Shown one piece after another: positions 16,302 through 23,789 of a stretch of DNA of 64,000 bases. The position numbers were made by a program, and so were the translations under genes. Under the pieces are notes generated by a model. The model searched no databases. It was given only the letters and a program-made list of their open reading frames with translations, and was not told the DNA's origin. Within the stretch, counting starts at the first letter, position 1. Each line of letters begins with the position of its first letter. The DNA comes from SW4 sp042466115 (lineage in GTDB: Bacteria; Pseudomonadota; Alphaproteobacteria; Rhodobacterales; Rhodobacteraceae), in assembly GCF_042466115.1 (NCBI RefSeq), contig NZ_JAXHBQ010000001.1, forward strand, positions 682,001 through 746,000, in the 5' to 3' direction.

Positions 16302-16754
16302 ATGACCACCTCGTCCACCAACATCGACTATAACGCGCCCTACGCACGCGAAGTGCGTTCGGGTGGCTTTTTCGCCCGCACCGAGGCCTGGCTTGATGAG
16401 CGTGGCAAAGGTGCATGGATCGCCGCAATGGTCCTTGGCTTTATCGTTTTCTGGCCTGTCGGCCTTGCCCTGCTAGCCTATATGATCTGGAGCAAACGCA
16501 TGTTTTCTGGCAAATGCGCCACACGGCGCCACGCACATTCCCATCTGCGCACGACGATGAAATCGTCCGGCAACACGGCATTTGACGCCTATAAAACCGA
16601 AACCCTGCGCCGCCTTGAAGAAGAACAGCAGAACTTCGAGAGCTTTCTTGAACGTCTGCGCGACGCCAAGGACAAGGCCGAGTTCGACCAATTCATGGAA
16701 GACCGTGCCAAACGACCGAGCGAAGACGACACCGACGAAGACGACGCCGCCTAG
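16302..16754 (+). CDS. DUF2852 membrane protein, copy 1
   Basis: A 150-residue DUF2852 protein. ATG at 16302 follows a GGAG box at about 16290. One or two hydrophobic segments lie at residues 38-62 (GAWIAAMVLGFIVFWPVGLA), followed by a basic histidine-rich linker. A long amphipathic helix contains FDAYKTETLRRLEEEQQNF and FLERLRDAKDKAEFDQFM, and the tail is strongly acidic (EDDTDEDDAA). The coiled-coil-like C-terminal half is nearly repeated in the next gene. Function of the family is unknown. It is the first gene of a three-gene membrane operon controlled by the twin dyads upstream. Confidence 0.85.
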   Translation: MTTSSTNIDYNAPYAREVRSGGFFARTEAWLDERGKGAWIAAMVLGFIVFWPVGLALLAYMIWSKRMFSGKCATRRHAHSHLRTTMKSSGNTAFDAYKTETLRRLEEEQQNFESFLERLRDAKDKAEFDQFMEDRAKRPSEDDTDEDDAA

Positions 16755-16761
16755 GTCGCGC

Positions 16762-16793
16762 ACAGGGTGCCCCGTAATCGCGCGGCACCCTGT
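16762..16793 (+). other. Intercistronic stem-loop between the two DUF2852 genes
   Basis: A 10-bp perfect stem, ACAGGGTGCC with GGCACCCTGT, and a 12-base loop. No T run follows, so it more likely stabilises or processes the transcript than terminates it. Confidence 0.55.
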
Positions 16794-16824
16794 CACCACA
16801 CCATCTACAACAGGGACAAATCCG

Positions 16825-17286
16825 ATGACCATGACCGCCGAGAATTTTGATCTTTCCGCCCGCCCTGCCGATCCGGCGCCGATGCCGGTCGCGGTGCAGG
16901 TTCTGTCAACCCTTCTGTTCGCGGCCTTCGCCATTCCCGTCACGATTGTCGCGCTGAACGTGTTCTGGCCCGCCGGTATCCTGATCGCCCTGATCCTGGC
17001 ATGGCGTGGCGGATTTGCCCCGACGGGCACGCCATCTGCCGCCCCGCGCAATCTGGATGAAGCGGTGAAATCGCTGGTGCCAACGACAGCACAAAAGGCC
17101 GCCGCGACCAGTTCCGGTAACGCGAACTTTGACGCCTACCGCGCTGATATGCTTGAGCGTTTGGAAATCGAGCAGCAGAATTTCGAAGGGTTCCTGACGC
17201 GTCTGCGCGATGCCAAAGACAAATCCGAATTCGACGATTTCATGGATGCGCGCGCCAAGCGCCCAATGATCGACGACGACGCCTGA
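16825..17286 (+). CDS. DUF2852 membrane protein, copy 2
   Basis: A 153-residue paralogue of the preceding gene product. ATG at 16825 opens MTMTAENFDLSARP. A hydrophobic hairpin lies at about residues 20-58 (VLSTLLFAAFAIPVTIVA and FWPAGILIALILAW). The same helical C-terminal unit then follows (FDAYRADMLERLEIEQQNF, FLTRLRDAKDKSEFDDFM, ARAKRP). The FWP-G motif in the membrane segment is shared by both copies. Tandem duplication inside one operon suggests hetero-oligomers. The stop codon lies in a 12-bp tandem repeat that supplies three in-frame TGA codons. Confidence 0.85.
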   Translation: MTMTAENFDLSARPADPAPMPVAVQVLSTLLFAAFAIPVTIVALNVFWPAGILIALILAWRGGFAPTGTPSAAPRNLDEAVKSLVPTTAQKAAATSSGNANFDAYRADMLERLEIEQQNFEGFLTRLRDAKDKSEFDDFMDARAKRPMIDDDA

Positions 17287-17316
17287 TCTGGCGCCTGATC
17301 CGGCACCTGATCTGAC
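17281..17316 (+). repeat. Three tandem 12-bp units with repeated in-frame TGA
   Basis: Three consecutive 12-base units close to GCCTGATCTGGC start at the stop codon of the second DUF2852 gene. Each unit puts TGA in the same frame, giving a triple stop. Probably a local slippage expansion. Confidence 0.55.
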
Positions 17317-17317
17317 C

Positions 17318-17341
17318 CGCCCCTTGCACATGCGAGGGGCG
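17318..17341 (+). other. Intercistronic stem-loop before the RDD gene
   Basis: A 10-bp stem (CGCCCCTTGC with GCGAGGGGCG, one G-T pair) and a 4-base loop, 31 bases before the RDD gene. It lacks a T run and resembles the stem-loop after the first DUF2852 gene in position, so an RNA stability role is more likely than termination. Confidence 0.55.
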
Positions 17342-17372
17342 TCAACCACATCTTTTACAAAGGACCAACCAG

Positions 17373-17825
17373 ATGACCGCCGCCATGGCCCCGACCACAG
17401 CCCTGCCCGACCCGCAACGCTACCCCGAATTTTACGCCAGCGTGAACCGCAAACGCCTGGTGGCGTGGATCGCGGATGTGACGCTGGTGGTGATCCTTGC
17501 GCTGATCGCCACGCCGTTTACGGCCTTTACGGCCGTGTTTTACTTCCCTTTTCTGATGTTCGTGATCGGCTTTCTTTATCGCTGGTCCACGCTTGCGTCA
17601 GGATCGGCCACCTGGGGGATGCGCCTGATGGCGATCGAATTGCGCGAAGATGACGGGCTGCGCCTGTCGGGCCAGACGGCCATGCTGCACACGTTGGGAT
17701 ATTACGTGTCGATGGCGATGGCCCCGCTGCAATTGGTGTCGATCATCCTGATGGCCGTGAACCCGCGAAAGCAGGGCCTGAGCGATGCTGTTCTGGGCAC
17801 GGCGATGCTGAACCGCATGGCCTGA
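17373..17825 (+). CDS. RDD family membrane protein
   Basis: A 150-residue RDD-family polytopic protein. The family arginine and aspartate are in RKRLVAWIADVTLVVI (residues 26-41), and hydrophobic segments lie at about 32-52, 55-70 and 105-130. The WSTLASGSATWGMRLMAIEL block and the C-terminal QGLSDAVLGTAML are typical. Many RDD proteins are envelope proteins of unclear function, and some are proposed ion exchangers. It ends the DUF2852 operon; a GC stem (CCCGCC/GGCGGG) follows immediately. Confidence 0.85.
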   Translation: MTAAMAPTTALPDPQRYPEFYASVNRKRLVAWIADVTLVVILALIATPFTAFTAVFYFPFLMFVIGFLYRWSTLASGSATWGMRLMAIELREDDGLRLSGQTAMLHTLGYYVSMAMAPLQLVSIILMAVNPRKQGLSDAVLGTAMLNRMA

Positions 17826-17843
17826 CCCGCCGAAAATGGCGGG
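17826..17843 (+). terminator. Possible terminator after the RDD gene
   Basis: A 6-bp GC stem, CCCGCC with GGCGGG, and a 6-base loop, starting at the RDD stop codon. Only a weak GTTGG follows instead of a T run, so termination may be partial. Confidence 0.4.
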
Positions 17844-17900
17844 GTTGGCGCGGCGATCATCCGTTGTTAACCTGCGCTGAACACTCGCGAACAGGATGAT

Positions 17901-18731
17901 ATGCGCCACACGCTTCCCATTGCGCCGCAGTTTTACGTGACGGCCCCGCAACCGTGCCCCTACCTTGACGGGCGCATGGAGCGCAAGCTGTTCACGGCCC
18001 TGCAAGGCGAAGGGGCCGAGCAGTTGAACGACAGCCTGTCAAAGCAGGGCTTCCGGCGTTCGCAAAATGTCCTTTATCGCCCGTCCTGTGCGGAATGCAG
18101 CGCCTGTCTGTCGGCCCGTATCCGCGTGGCCGATTTTGCGCCCTCGCGCAGCCAGCGCCGTGTCGACAAGCGCAATGGCCATTTGCAACGCCGCGCCATG
18201 TCGCCTTGGGCCACCGAAGAACAGTTCCAGCTGTTTCGCGATTATCTGGACAGCCGCCATGCCACCGGCGGCATGGCCGATATGGATCTGTTTGAATTTG
18301 CCGCCATGGTCGAGGAAACGCCCGTGCGCACCCGTCTGATCGAATACACCGACCCGGACGCGCCAGATGACGGCTATGACGGAATGGCAGCAGTGTGCCT
18401 GACCGATATTCTGGATGATGGCCTGAGCATGGTTTACTCGTTCTTTGCCCCGGAACGGCAAAAACACAGCCTTGGCACCTATCTGATCCTTGATCACATC
18501 GCCATCGCGCGCGAAATGGGCCTGCCTTATGTTTACCTTGGCTATTGGGTGCCCGGCAGCCCCAAGATGGACTACAAAGCCAAGTTCAAAGGGCTTGAGA
18601 TTTACCGCAAGGGCGCGTGGCAGGACATTGGCGATCCCGCGCAATACGAAGCGGATACCCATCCCCTTTCGGTTGCACCGATTGCCGAACAGGTCGCGCA
18701 GATCAGCCTGCCGGGCAGCCGGAGCGTCTAG
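17901..18731 (+). CDS. bpt: Aspartate/glutamate leucyltransferase (N-end rule)
   Basis: A 276-residue Bpt/Ate-type aminoacyl-tRNA protein transferase, which adds leucine to proteins with N-terminal Asp or Glu and so marks them for ClpS/ClpAP degradation. It starts MRHTLPIAPQFYVTAPQPCPYLDG. The conserved cysteine cluster CPYL ... YRPSCAECSACLSARI lies within residues 18-75. The GNAT-like C-terminal half includes SLGTYLILDHIA and YLGYWVPGSPKMDYKAKF. Length is typical. It is a single gene downstream of the RDD operon; a dispersed repeat lies at its 3' side. Confidence 0.93.
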   Translation: MRHTLPIAPQFYVTAPQPCPYLDGRMERKLFTALQGEGAEQLNDSLSKQGFRRSQNVLYRPSCAECSACLSARIRVADFAPSRSQRRVDKRNGHLQRRAMSPWATEEQFQLFRDYLDSRHATGGMADMDLFEFAAMVEETPVRTRLIEYTDPDAPDDGYDGMAAVCLTDILDDGLSMVYSFFAPERQKHSLGTYLILDHIAIAREMGLPYVYLGYWVPGSPKMDYKAKFKGLEIYRKGAWQDIGDPAQYEADTHPLSVAPIAEQVAQISLPGSRSV

Positions 18732-18796
18732 GAACGCGGGATCGGCGGCGCGCAACGCAAGCCTTGCATTGGCAGGCCGCGAGATGGCGATCAAAT

Positions 18797-18930
18797 CTTG
18801 CTGGCTGGCACTTGATGGTCGCCAAGCACGGTCCCACATTTCAGCGTCGCACCCACATCAGCCAAATCGCCAGCCCGGCGGGGCGGCCTGACGATCCACG
18901 GCGGCCTGCGGCCTTCCGTGCGGGGTTTGA
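18797..18930 (+). repeat. Dispersed 3'-flanking repeat, copy A
   Basis: About 130 bases downstream of bpt, related to a second copy at 53347-53483 on the other strand. Shared blocks are TGGCACTT-x-ATGGT-x-GCCAA-x-CAC, then GCCAAATCGCC, and finally GGCGGCCT-x-CGGCCTT. Conceptual translation of both starts WH-x-MVAKH. In each case the repeat is in the same orientation as, and just 3' of, a conserved gene (bpt here, cysE for copy B). No transposase, terminal repeats or coding signal are visible. Confidence 0.6.
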
Positions 18931-18933
18931 AAC

Positions 18934-21285
18934 CTAGTTGATCAGGTTCGGCACAATCGTCACCACGCCGGGGAACAGGGTCAGCAATGCCAGCCCCACC
19001 ACCTGGATCAGCACAAACGGCAGCACACCCTTGTAGATGTGGCCGGTCGTCACTTCGGGTGGGGCAACCCCGCGCAGATAGAACAGCGCAAAGCCAAAGG
19101 GCGGCGTGAGGAAGCTGGTTTGCAGGTTCACGGCGATCATGATCGTTACCCATTTCGGGTCCATCGTGCCGCCATAGATCACGGGGCCGACAATCGGGAT
19201 CACGATGTAGATGATTTCAAGGAAATCAAGCACGAAGCCCAGCACGAACAGCACCAACATGACCACAAAGAACACCTGCCATTCATTGTCGAAACTGCGC
19301 AGGAACTGCTGGATATAGTGTTCACCACCAAAGGAAATCACCACAAGGTTCAGCATCTGCGAGCCGATCAGAATGGTGAACACCATCGACGTGACCTTGG
19401 CCGTTTCGCGCACGACCGGCGACAGGACACCGCCCGACAGCAGCACCCAAAGCGCATACCCCATCGAGAAACAGGCATAGAGGAACGCGCCAAAGGCGAC
19501 GAGGTAGGCGATGTAATCTTCAACCGCCACCGTGCCCTGACCCAACCGCATGTCGAAGTTCACACCGACAATCAGCATCAGCGCAACAGCAGCGGTGCCC
19601 AGCAGGATGATGTTGCCCGACCGTTCCTGATCTTTCAGCTTGCGAAAGGCGGCCAGCATGATCGCACCACCGGCCCCAAGGGCGGCAGCCGGTGTCGGGT
19701 TGGTGATCCCGCCAAGGATCGAACCCAGCACCGCAACGATCAGCACCAGCGGCGGGAACACGACACGCAGCAATTCGTTCTGCGCCAGTCGTTTCACCCC
19801 GTCACGCAGACCGTAAAAGATGATCAGCAATGGAATGGCGATCAGGATCGTCGTCATGCCGGGCGATGTCAGCGCCCCGATAAACAACACATCAACCAAC
19901 AGCATCAGCACCACACCGGCCGCGCCAATGATCAGCGGGCGTGGATCGGCGGCTGGCATCACGCCGCGCGCCGTTGTCAACACCAGCGCCATCAGCAACG
20001 CCAAAATCGCGATCCCTGTGCCGATCCAAGGTGCGTTGGCGACCTTTTCATCGACCAGCGCCTGACGTTCGTCGTCGGTAAACTGGTGGGCTTGTTCGAC
20101 GCCCCCGGCTTCGTCAATCACCGCCTGTTGCGCCAGCGCGGTATCCCAGGCCTCTTGGCCGTGCAGTTCGATCATCGCGGCGGCGCAGTCCTCGCCCACA
20201 TTGGTGCGCAGGCTCGCGGACTCGCCCGTGTCGGAATAAGTGTCAACGATAATGGATTGCGACCCGACCAGCCCGATATTGCCCATCAGGATCACGCCCA
20301 CAATCAACCCGACGGGCGCAAGCACGAACCATGTCAGCCCTTCGCTGCGGGTCACACCGCTGCTTTGGCCGCCCTCGACGTGGACAGCGGGTGCATGGGT
20401 CGGGTTGAACAGCGCATACCCAAAGGCATAGGCCGCATAAAGGAATGCCAGCAAGATACCGGGCAACAGCGCCGCCTGAAACAGCGTCCCCACCGACACC
20501 ACCGCCGGTTCGCCAAGGTATGTCAGCGCGTCTGTGCAGCCCGCGGCAATCGCGCGGGATTCTTGCGCGGCGGAATAGATATCCCCCGCCAAAGTGCCAA
20601 GCAGAACGATCACAATGGATGGCGGGATGATTTGACCCAAGGTGCCGGATGCCGCAATCACACCTGTGGCCAGTGACGGCGAATAGCCGTTGCGCAACAT
20701 CGTTGGCAGCGACAGCAGGCCCATGGTCACAACGGTCGCCCCGACGATACCGGTTGAGGCCGCAAGGAACGCCCCCACAACAACAACCGACACGGCCAGA
20801 CCACCGGGCAGCGGGCCGAAAACCCGGCTCATCGTGGTCAGCAGATCGTCGGCAATCCGCGAGCGTTCCAACGTGATCCCCATCATCACGAACATCAGCA
20901 CGGCCAGCAGCGTTTCGATGGACTGCCCCGCCAGAACCCGTTCGTTCATGCGGTTGACGATAAAGGACACGTTGCGATCCAGTGCCATTTCCCAGCCCTG
21001 CACGAACACAGGTTCGGCAAGCCTTGGCAGGTCAGAGAACCTGAATACCGATATGTTTTCCGGTTTGACCCCTTCGGCAATCAGCGCGGCATATTCCGGC
21101 GTGCTTTTGTCAATCGCCTGATGGATCAGGTAGCCGCCACTATCCAGCGCGGCAATGATCGCAAACGAGATGACCGCAGAGCCACCGATGGAAAACGCGA
21201 CGGGAAAGCCCGAAAGGATGCCTGCGAACAAACACAGGAACACGATAATCAGGCCAATTTCGACGCCATCAAGTCCGAAGATCAT
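18934..21285 (-). CDS. TRAP transporter large permease (DctM-like), oversized
   Basis: A 783-residue integral membrane protein of the TRAP large-permease family, which couples sodium entry to solute uptake delivered by the periplasmic binding protein. The usual size is about 430 residues. Here the DctM core is interrupted by long insertions: an early periplasmic-looking segment at about residues 55-105, and a mid-protein region of about 280 residues that includes an acidic stretch DDERQALVDEKVANAPW. Core marks are GFPVAFSIGGSAVISF near the N-terminus, ASGTLGQIIPPSIVIVLLG, and the C-terminal AVNLQTSFLTPPFGFALFYL. Such enlarged permeases accompany TakP-type systems. The start is 18 bases after the small-permease stop. 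Confidence 0.9.
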   Translation of the reverse strand: MIFGLDGVEIGLIIVFLCLFAGILSGFPVAFSIGGSAVISFAIIAALDSGGYLIHQAIDKSTPEYAALIAEGVKPENISVFRFSDLPRLAEPVFVQGWEMALDRNVSFIVNRMNERVLAGQSIETLLAVLMFVMMGITLERSRIADDLLTTMSRVFGPLPGGLAVSVVVVGAFLAASTGIVGATVVTMGLLSLPTMLRNGYSPSLATGVIAASGTLGQIIPPSIVIVLLGTLAGDIYSAAQESRAIAAGCTDALTYLGEPAVVSVGTLFQAALLPGILLAFLYAAYAFGYALFNPTHAPAVHVEGGQSSGVTRSEGLTWFVLAPVGLIVGVILMGNIGLVGSQSIIVDTYSDTGESASLRTNVGEDCAAAMIELHGQEAWDTALAQQAVIDEAGGVEQAHQFTDDERQALVDEKVANAPWIGTGIAILALLMALVLTTARGVMPAADPRPLIIGAAGVVLMLLVDVLFIGALTSPGMTTILIAIPLLIIFYGLRDGVKRLAQNELLRVVFPPLVLIVAVLGSILGGITNPTPAAALGAGGAIMLAAFRKLKDQERSGNIILLGTAAVALMLIVGVNFDMRLGQGTVAVEDYIAYLVAFGAFLYACFSMGYALWVLLSGGVLSPVVRETAKVTSMVFTILIGSQMLNLVVISFGGEHYIQQFLRSFDNEWQVFFVVMLVLFVLGFVLDFLEIIYIVIPIVGPVIYGGTMDPKWVTIMIAVNLQTSFLTPPFGFALFYLRGVAPPEVTTGHIYKGVLPFVLIQVVGLALLTLFPGVVTIVPNLIN

Positions 21286-21303
21286 TAGGGTTCTGCCTTT
21301 GAA

Positions 21304-22293
21304 TTAGTGAATTTCGGCCACGAGTTCGGCTTGCGCGTCACCCAAACTGTCTTTGTCGAGATACTTGCCTTCGCTGTCAGGCCCCTCTTTCCACTCAAGA
21401 TACGAGCGGTAAAAGAACGCGACGGCCTGCAACATCACCATCAATGTGAAGGTCACAAGCAGCACCTTGAACAGGAAATAGGCGTTGAACCCGTTCGGGC
21501 TGAACCCGATGGTTTCCACGTTCCAGCGCAGGGCGCGCGCCTTGGTGATCAACCGCTCCAGCGTATCGGATGCCGACGGGTTGGGCACCACCAGATGGCG
21601 CCACATGAAGAACCAGCCATACATCCACGTCAGCACCGCCGCCGGGATCATGAAAAACAGACTGCCGAACATGTCGATCATGCGTTTCTTGCCGTGGCTG
21701 ACGGCGGCATACACCAGATCGACCCGCACATGCCCGCCCTGCACAAACGTGTAGGTGGCGCACATGCAGACGATCAAAGCGTTATAAAACTTGAGTTCCT
21801 CGGCCCACCAGCTGACGTCTTTGGTAAAGACCGCGCCGAACCCAAGGCTGATTTCCGCGACCGCAAAGACCCGCTGCATAAAGATGATGACGATCTGTTG
21901 CAGCACCATCAACAGGCCGGCCCATGCAAAAAAGCGCCCGACCGTGTTGGCGAACCCTTCAAGGGCGCGCACGCAGCCCCACATGAAACGGTTGCGGAAC
22001 AGCCCGACCGTGGTCACGATCAGGAACAGAACGAAGACCGCAAAGAACAGTTCGACCGAGGCACCGTAATAGATGAACCGCATCAGCGATTCCTTGTCTT
22101 CGGTGGTGTTGGCCCAGGACAGCCAGTCCAGCCACATGGCCGGATGGGTAAGGGCAAAGATGATGTTGTAAAGGGCTTCGATCAGATTGCCAAAAAACCA
22201 ACCCAAGGCCCCGTAACCTTCGAGGGCGGTGATGTTCTGGATCAACCAGGTGTCATACACCGGCCAAAATCCTGTCAGGACTTCTTCTTCCAT
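21304..22293 (-). CDS. TRAP transporter small permease subunit (DctQ-like), long form
   Basis: A 329-residue small membrane component of the TRAP transporter. Ordinary DctQ proteins are about 170-200 residues, so this is a long form with extra N-terminal helices. The DctQ core is in the middle, with ALIVCMCATYTFVQGGHVRVDL and a following HGKKRMIDMFGSLFFMIPA segment. A last helix lies near residues 280-300. The start MEEEVLTGFWPVYDTW is at 22293. It lies 117 bases after the binding-protein gene, with a GC hairpin in the gap, and is coupled to the large permease. Confidence 0.9.
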   Translation of the reverse strand: MEEEVLTGFWPVYDTWLIQNITALEGYGALGWFFGNLIEALYNIIFALTHPAMWLDWLSWANTTEDKESLMRFIYYGASVELFFAVFVLFLIVTTVGLFRNRFMWGCVRALEGFANTVGRFFAWAGLLMVLQQIVIIFMQRVFAVAEISLGFGAVFTKDVSWWAEELKFYNALIVCMCATYTFVQGGHVRVDLVYAAVSHGKKRMIDMFGSLFFMIPAAVLTWMYGWFFMWRHLVVPNPSASDTLERLITKARALRWNVETIGFSPNGFNAYFLFKVLLVTFTLMVMLQAVAFFYRSYLEWKEGPDSEGKYLDKDSLGDAQAELVAEIH

Positions 22294-22362
22294 CTGGCTC
22301 GTGCCCCCAAAACTGGAAATTCAAGGTGCGCCACACAGCACGCTGGCTGTGGCTGCGCGAAA

Positions 22363-22388
22363 CCAGCCCCCACCGTGGCGGGGGCTGG
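22363..22388 (-). terminator. Intercistronic hairpin between the TRAP binding-protein and permease genes
   Basis: A 9-bp stem, CCAGCCCCC with GGGGGCTGG, and an 8-base loop. On the minus strand it follows the binding-protein gene and is followed by TTTC. Such a hairpin can act as a partial terminator or protect the 3' end, which would give more binding protein than permease. Confidence 0.6.
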
Positions 22389-22410
22389 ATTGATTGGCAT
22401 CGCTTGCGGC

Positions 22411-23493
22411 TTAGCCGTTGATCCGTGTGCGTTGATCCGTAAAGGCCTGATCCGACTGGCGGATCCACGCCGAGGAGGACGCGACCGATGCATCAAAGCT
22501 GGCACGGATACGGGCATAAAGCTCGTCGCCCATGAACTCGTCCAGCGCCTCTTTCGCGCCAACGGCAAGTGCATCCCAAACGTCATTGGGGAACTGCATC
22601 ACCTTGGTGCCACCGGCAACCAGACGATCAAGTGCCGCACCATTGTTGGCGTGCGACTGGGTCAGGCTCCACTGGTGGGTCGCCGCGGCTGCGCTGTCGA
22701 CAATCGACTGATGCTCGGGGGACAGGCTGTCCCAGACATCACGGTTGAAGGATGCGGTCAGGGCCGACCCCGGCTCGTGCATGCCGCCTGTGTAGTAGAA
22801 TTCACAGACTTCCTGCAGGCCAAGACGTTCATCGGCAAACGGGCCGATCCATTCGGCACCATCAATCGCGCCGGACGACAGCGCCTGATAGATTTCGCCG
22901 CCGGGCACGTTCTGCACGGATGCGCCTGTCAGTCCCAGCGCCTTGCCACCAAGACCGGGCATACGGAACTTCAGACCCTGAAGGTCGTCAGCCGAGTTGA
23001 TTTCCTTGCGGAACCAACCGCCGGGCTGCGCGCCGGTATTCCCGGCAAGGAACGATTTCAACCCAAAGATCTGGCCCAACTCGTCGTGCAGTTCAGCGCC
23101 GCCACCGTGGTAATACCACGTTGCCAGTTCCTGCGCGGTCGCACCGAAAGGCACAGCCGTGAAGAAATAGAAGCCGGGGTGCTGGCCGCCAAAGTAGTAA
23201 TCTGCCGAGTGGTAGATATCAGCCTGCCCTGCGGACACGGCGTCAAACACCTCGAAGGCGCCCACAAGCGAACCGGCGGGTTTTTTGTCGATGGTCAGCG
23301 CGCCACCGGTGCCTGCGTTGACAAGCTCGGCAAAGTGCACGGCCGCATCGTCGAACACGGCGAACCCGTCGGGGACGGATGTCACCATGGTCAGTGTGCG
23401 GTTGCCCTGCGCGTAAGCCGGTGCAGCCAGTGTTGTGGCTGCGGCAGCGGTGCCACCAAGCGCTGATGTTTTAAGAAAAGAACGACGATCCAT
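22411..23493 (-). CDS. TRAP transporter solute-binding protein (TakP-like)
   Basis: A 360-residue periplasmic DctP-family binding protein. It carries a twin-arginine-type leader MDRRSFLKTSALGG ending in APAYAQ. The mature protein follows the TakP pattern from R. sphaeroides, a 2-oxoacid binder: SVPDGFAVFDDAA, YHSADYYFGGQHPGFYFF, GNTGAQPGGWFRKEI, GGEIYQALSSGAIDGAEWIGP. The conserved arginine in GGWFRKE and the IDGAEW block are substrate-contact regions. The ligand is probably a monocarboxylic or keto acid, inferred from TakP similarity. First gene of the minus-strand TRAP operon. Confidence 0.92.
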   Translation of the reverse strand: MDRRSFLKTSALGGTAAAATTLAAPAYAQGNRTLTMVTSVPDGFAVFDDAAVHFAELVNAGTGGALTIDKKPAGSLVGAFEVFDAVSAGQADIYHSADYYFGGQHPGFYFFTAVPFGATAQELATWYYHGGGAELHDELGQIFGLKSFLAGNTGAQPGGWFRKEINSADDLQGLKFRMPGLGGKALGLTGASVQNVPGGEIYQALSSGAIDGAEWIGPFADERLGLQEVCEFYYTGGMHEPGSALTASFNRDVWDSLSPEHQSIVDSAAAATHQWSLTQSHANNGAALDRLVAGGTKVMQFPNDVWDALAVGAKEALDEFMGDELYARIRASFDASVASSSAWIRQSDQAFTDQRTRING

Positions 23494-23789
23494 TTAGGTC
23501 CTCCCGAGTGTGCAAAGTTCTGCCCCCCTCCCGGAGGCAAAACGTCCTAAGACTGGCCAAAGCCTAGCGACACACTGTCTTCATTTGAATACCCTAAATC
23601 GCCAACTTTGCCGAAATCGTAAAAAAATCTTACCAATTTGGCACTCTGATAGCGCCAACATGTCGCAGTTGCGCGGATCAGTACGAAAACGGCCTAAAAA
23701 TAAGGCGCTTGTAACGGGAACGATTCGGAGGTGACTTTGCGTGACCTTTCCCGTCGGCGGCGGGGCACCATCGGCACCCCGCAAACGCC
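23494..23789. other. Intergenic region upstream of the TRAP operon
   Basis: About 296 bases between the TRAP binding-protein start and the 3' end of the first RTX gene, both on the minus strand. It contains an AT-rich patch around 23590-23640 that probably includes the TRAP promoter. A TTGGCAC...GC element at 23635-23650 has sigma-54 spacing but points away from the TRAP genes. A GC-rich imperfect hairpin near 23761-23783 could end the RTX transcript. No gene is seen. Confidence 0.35.

Noticed and set aside
19039..20676. A 545-codon plus-strand frame opposite the TRAP large permease.
   Set aside because: Gln/His/Arg-rich complement of transmembrane-coding sequence; no start signal.
23635..23650. 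TTGGCAC with GC at sigma-54 spacing upstream of the TRAP genes.
   Set aside because: It points toward the RTX 3' end and not toward the TRAP operon, and no plus-strand gene follows.
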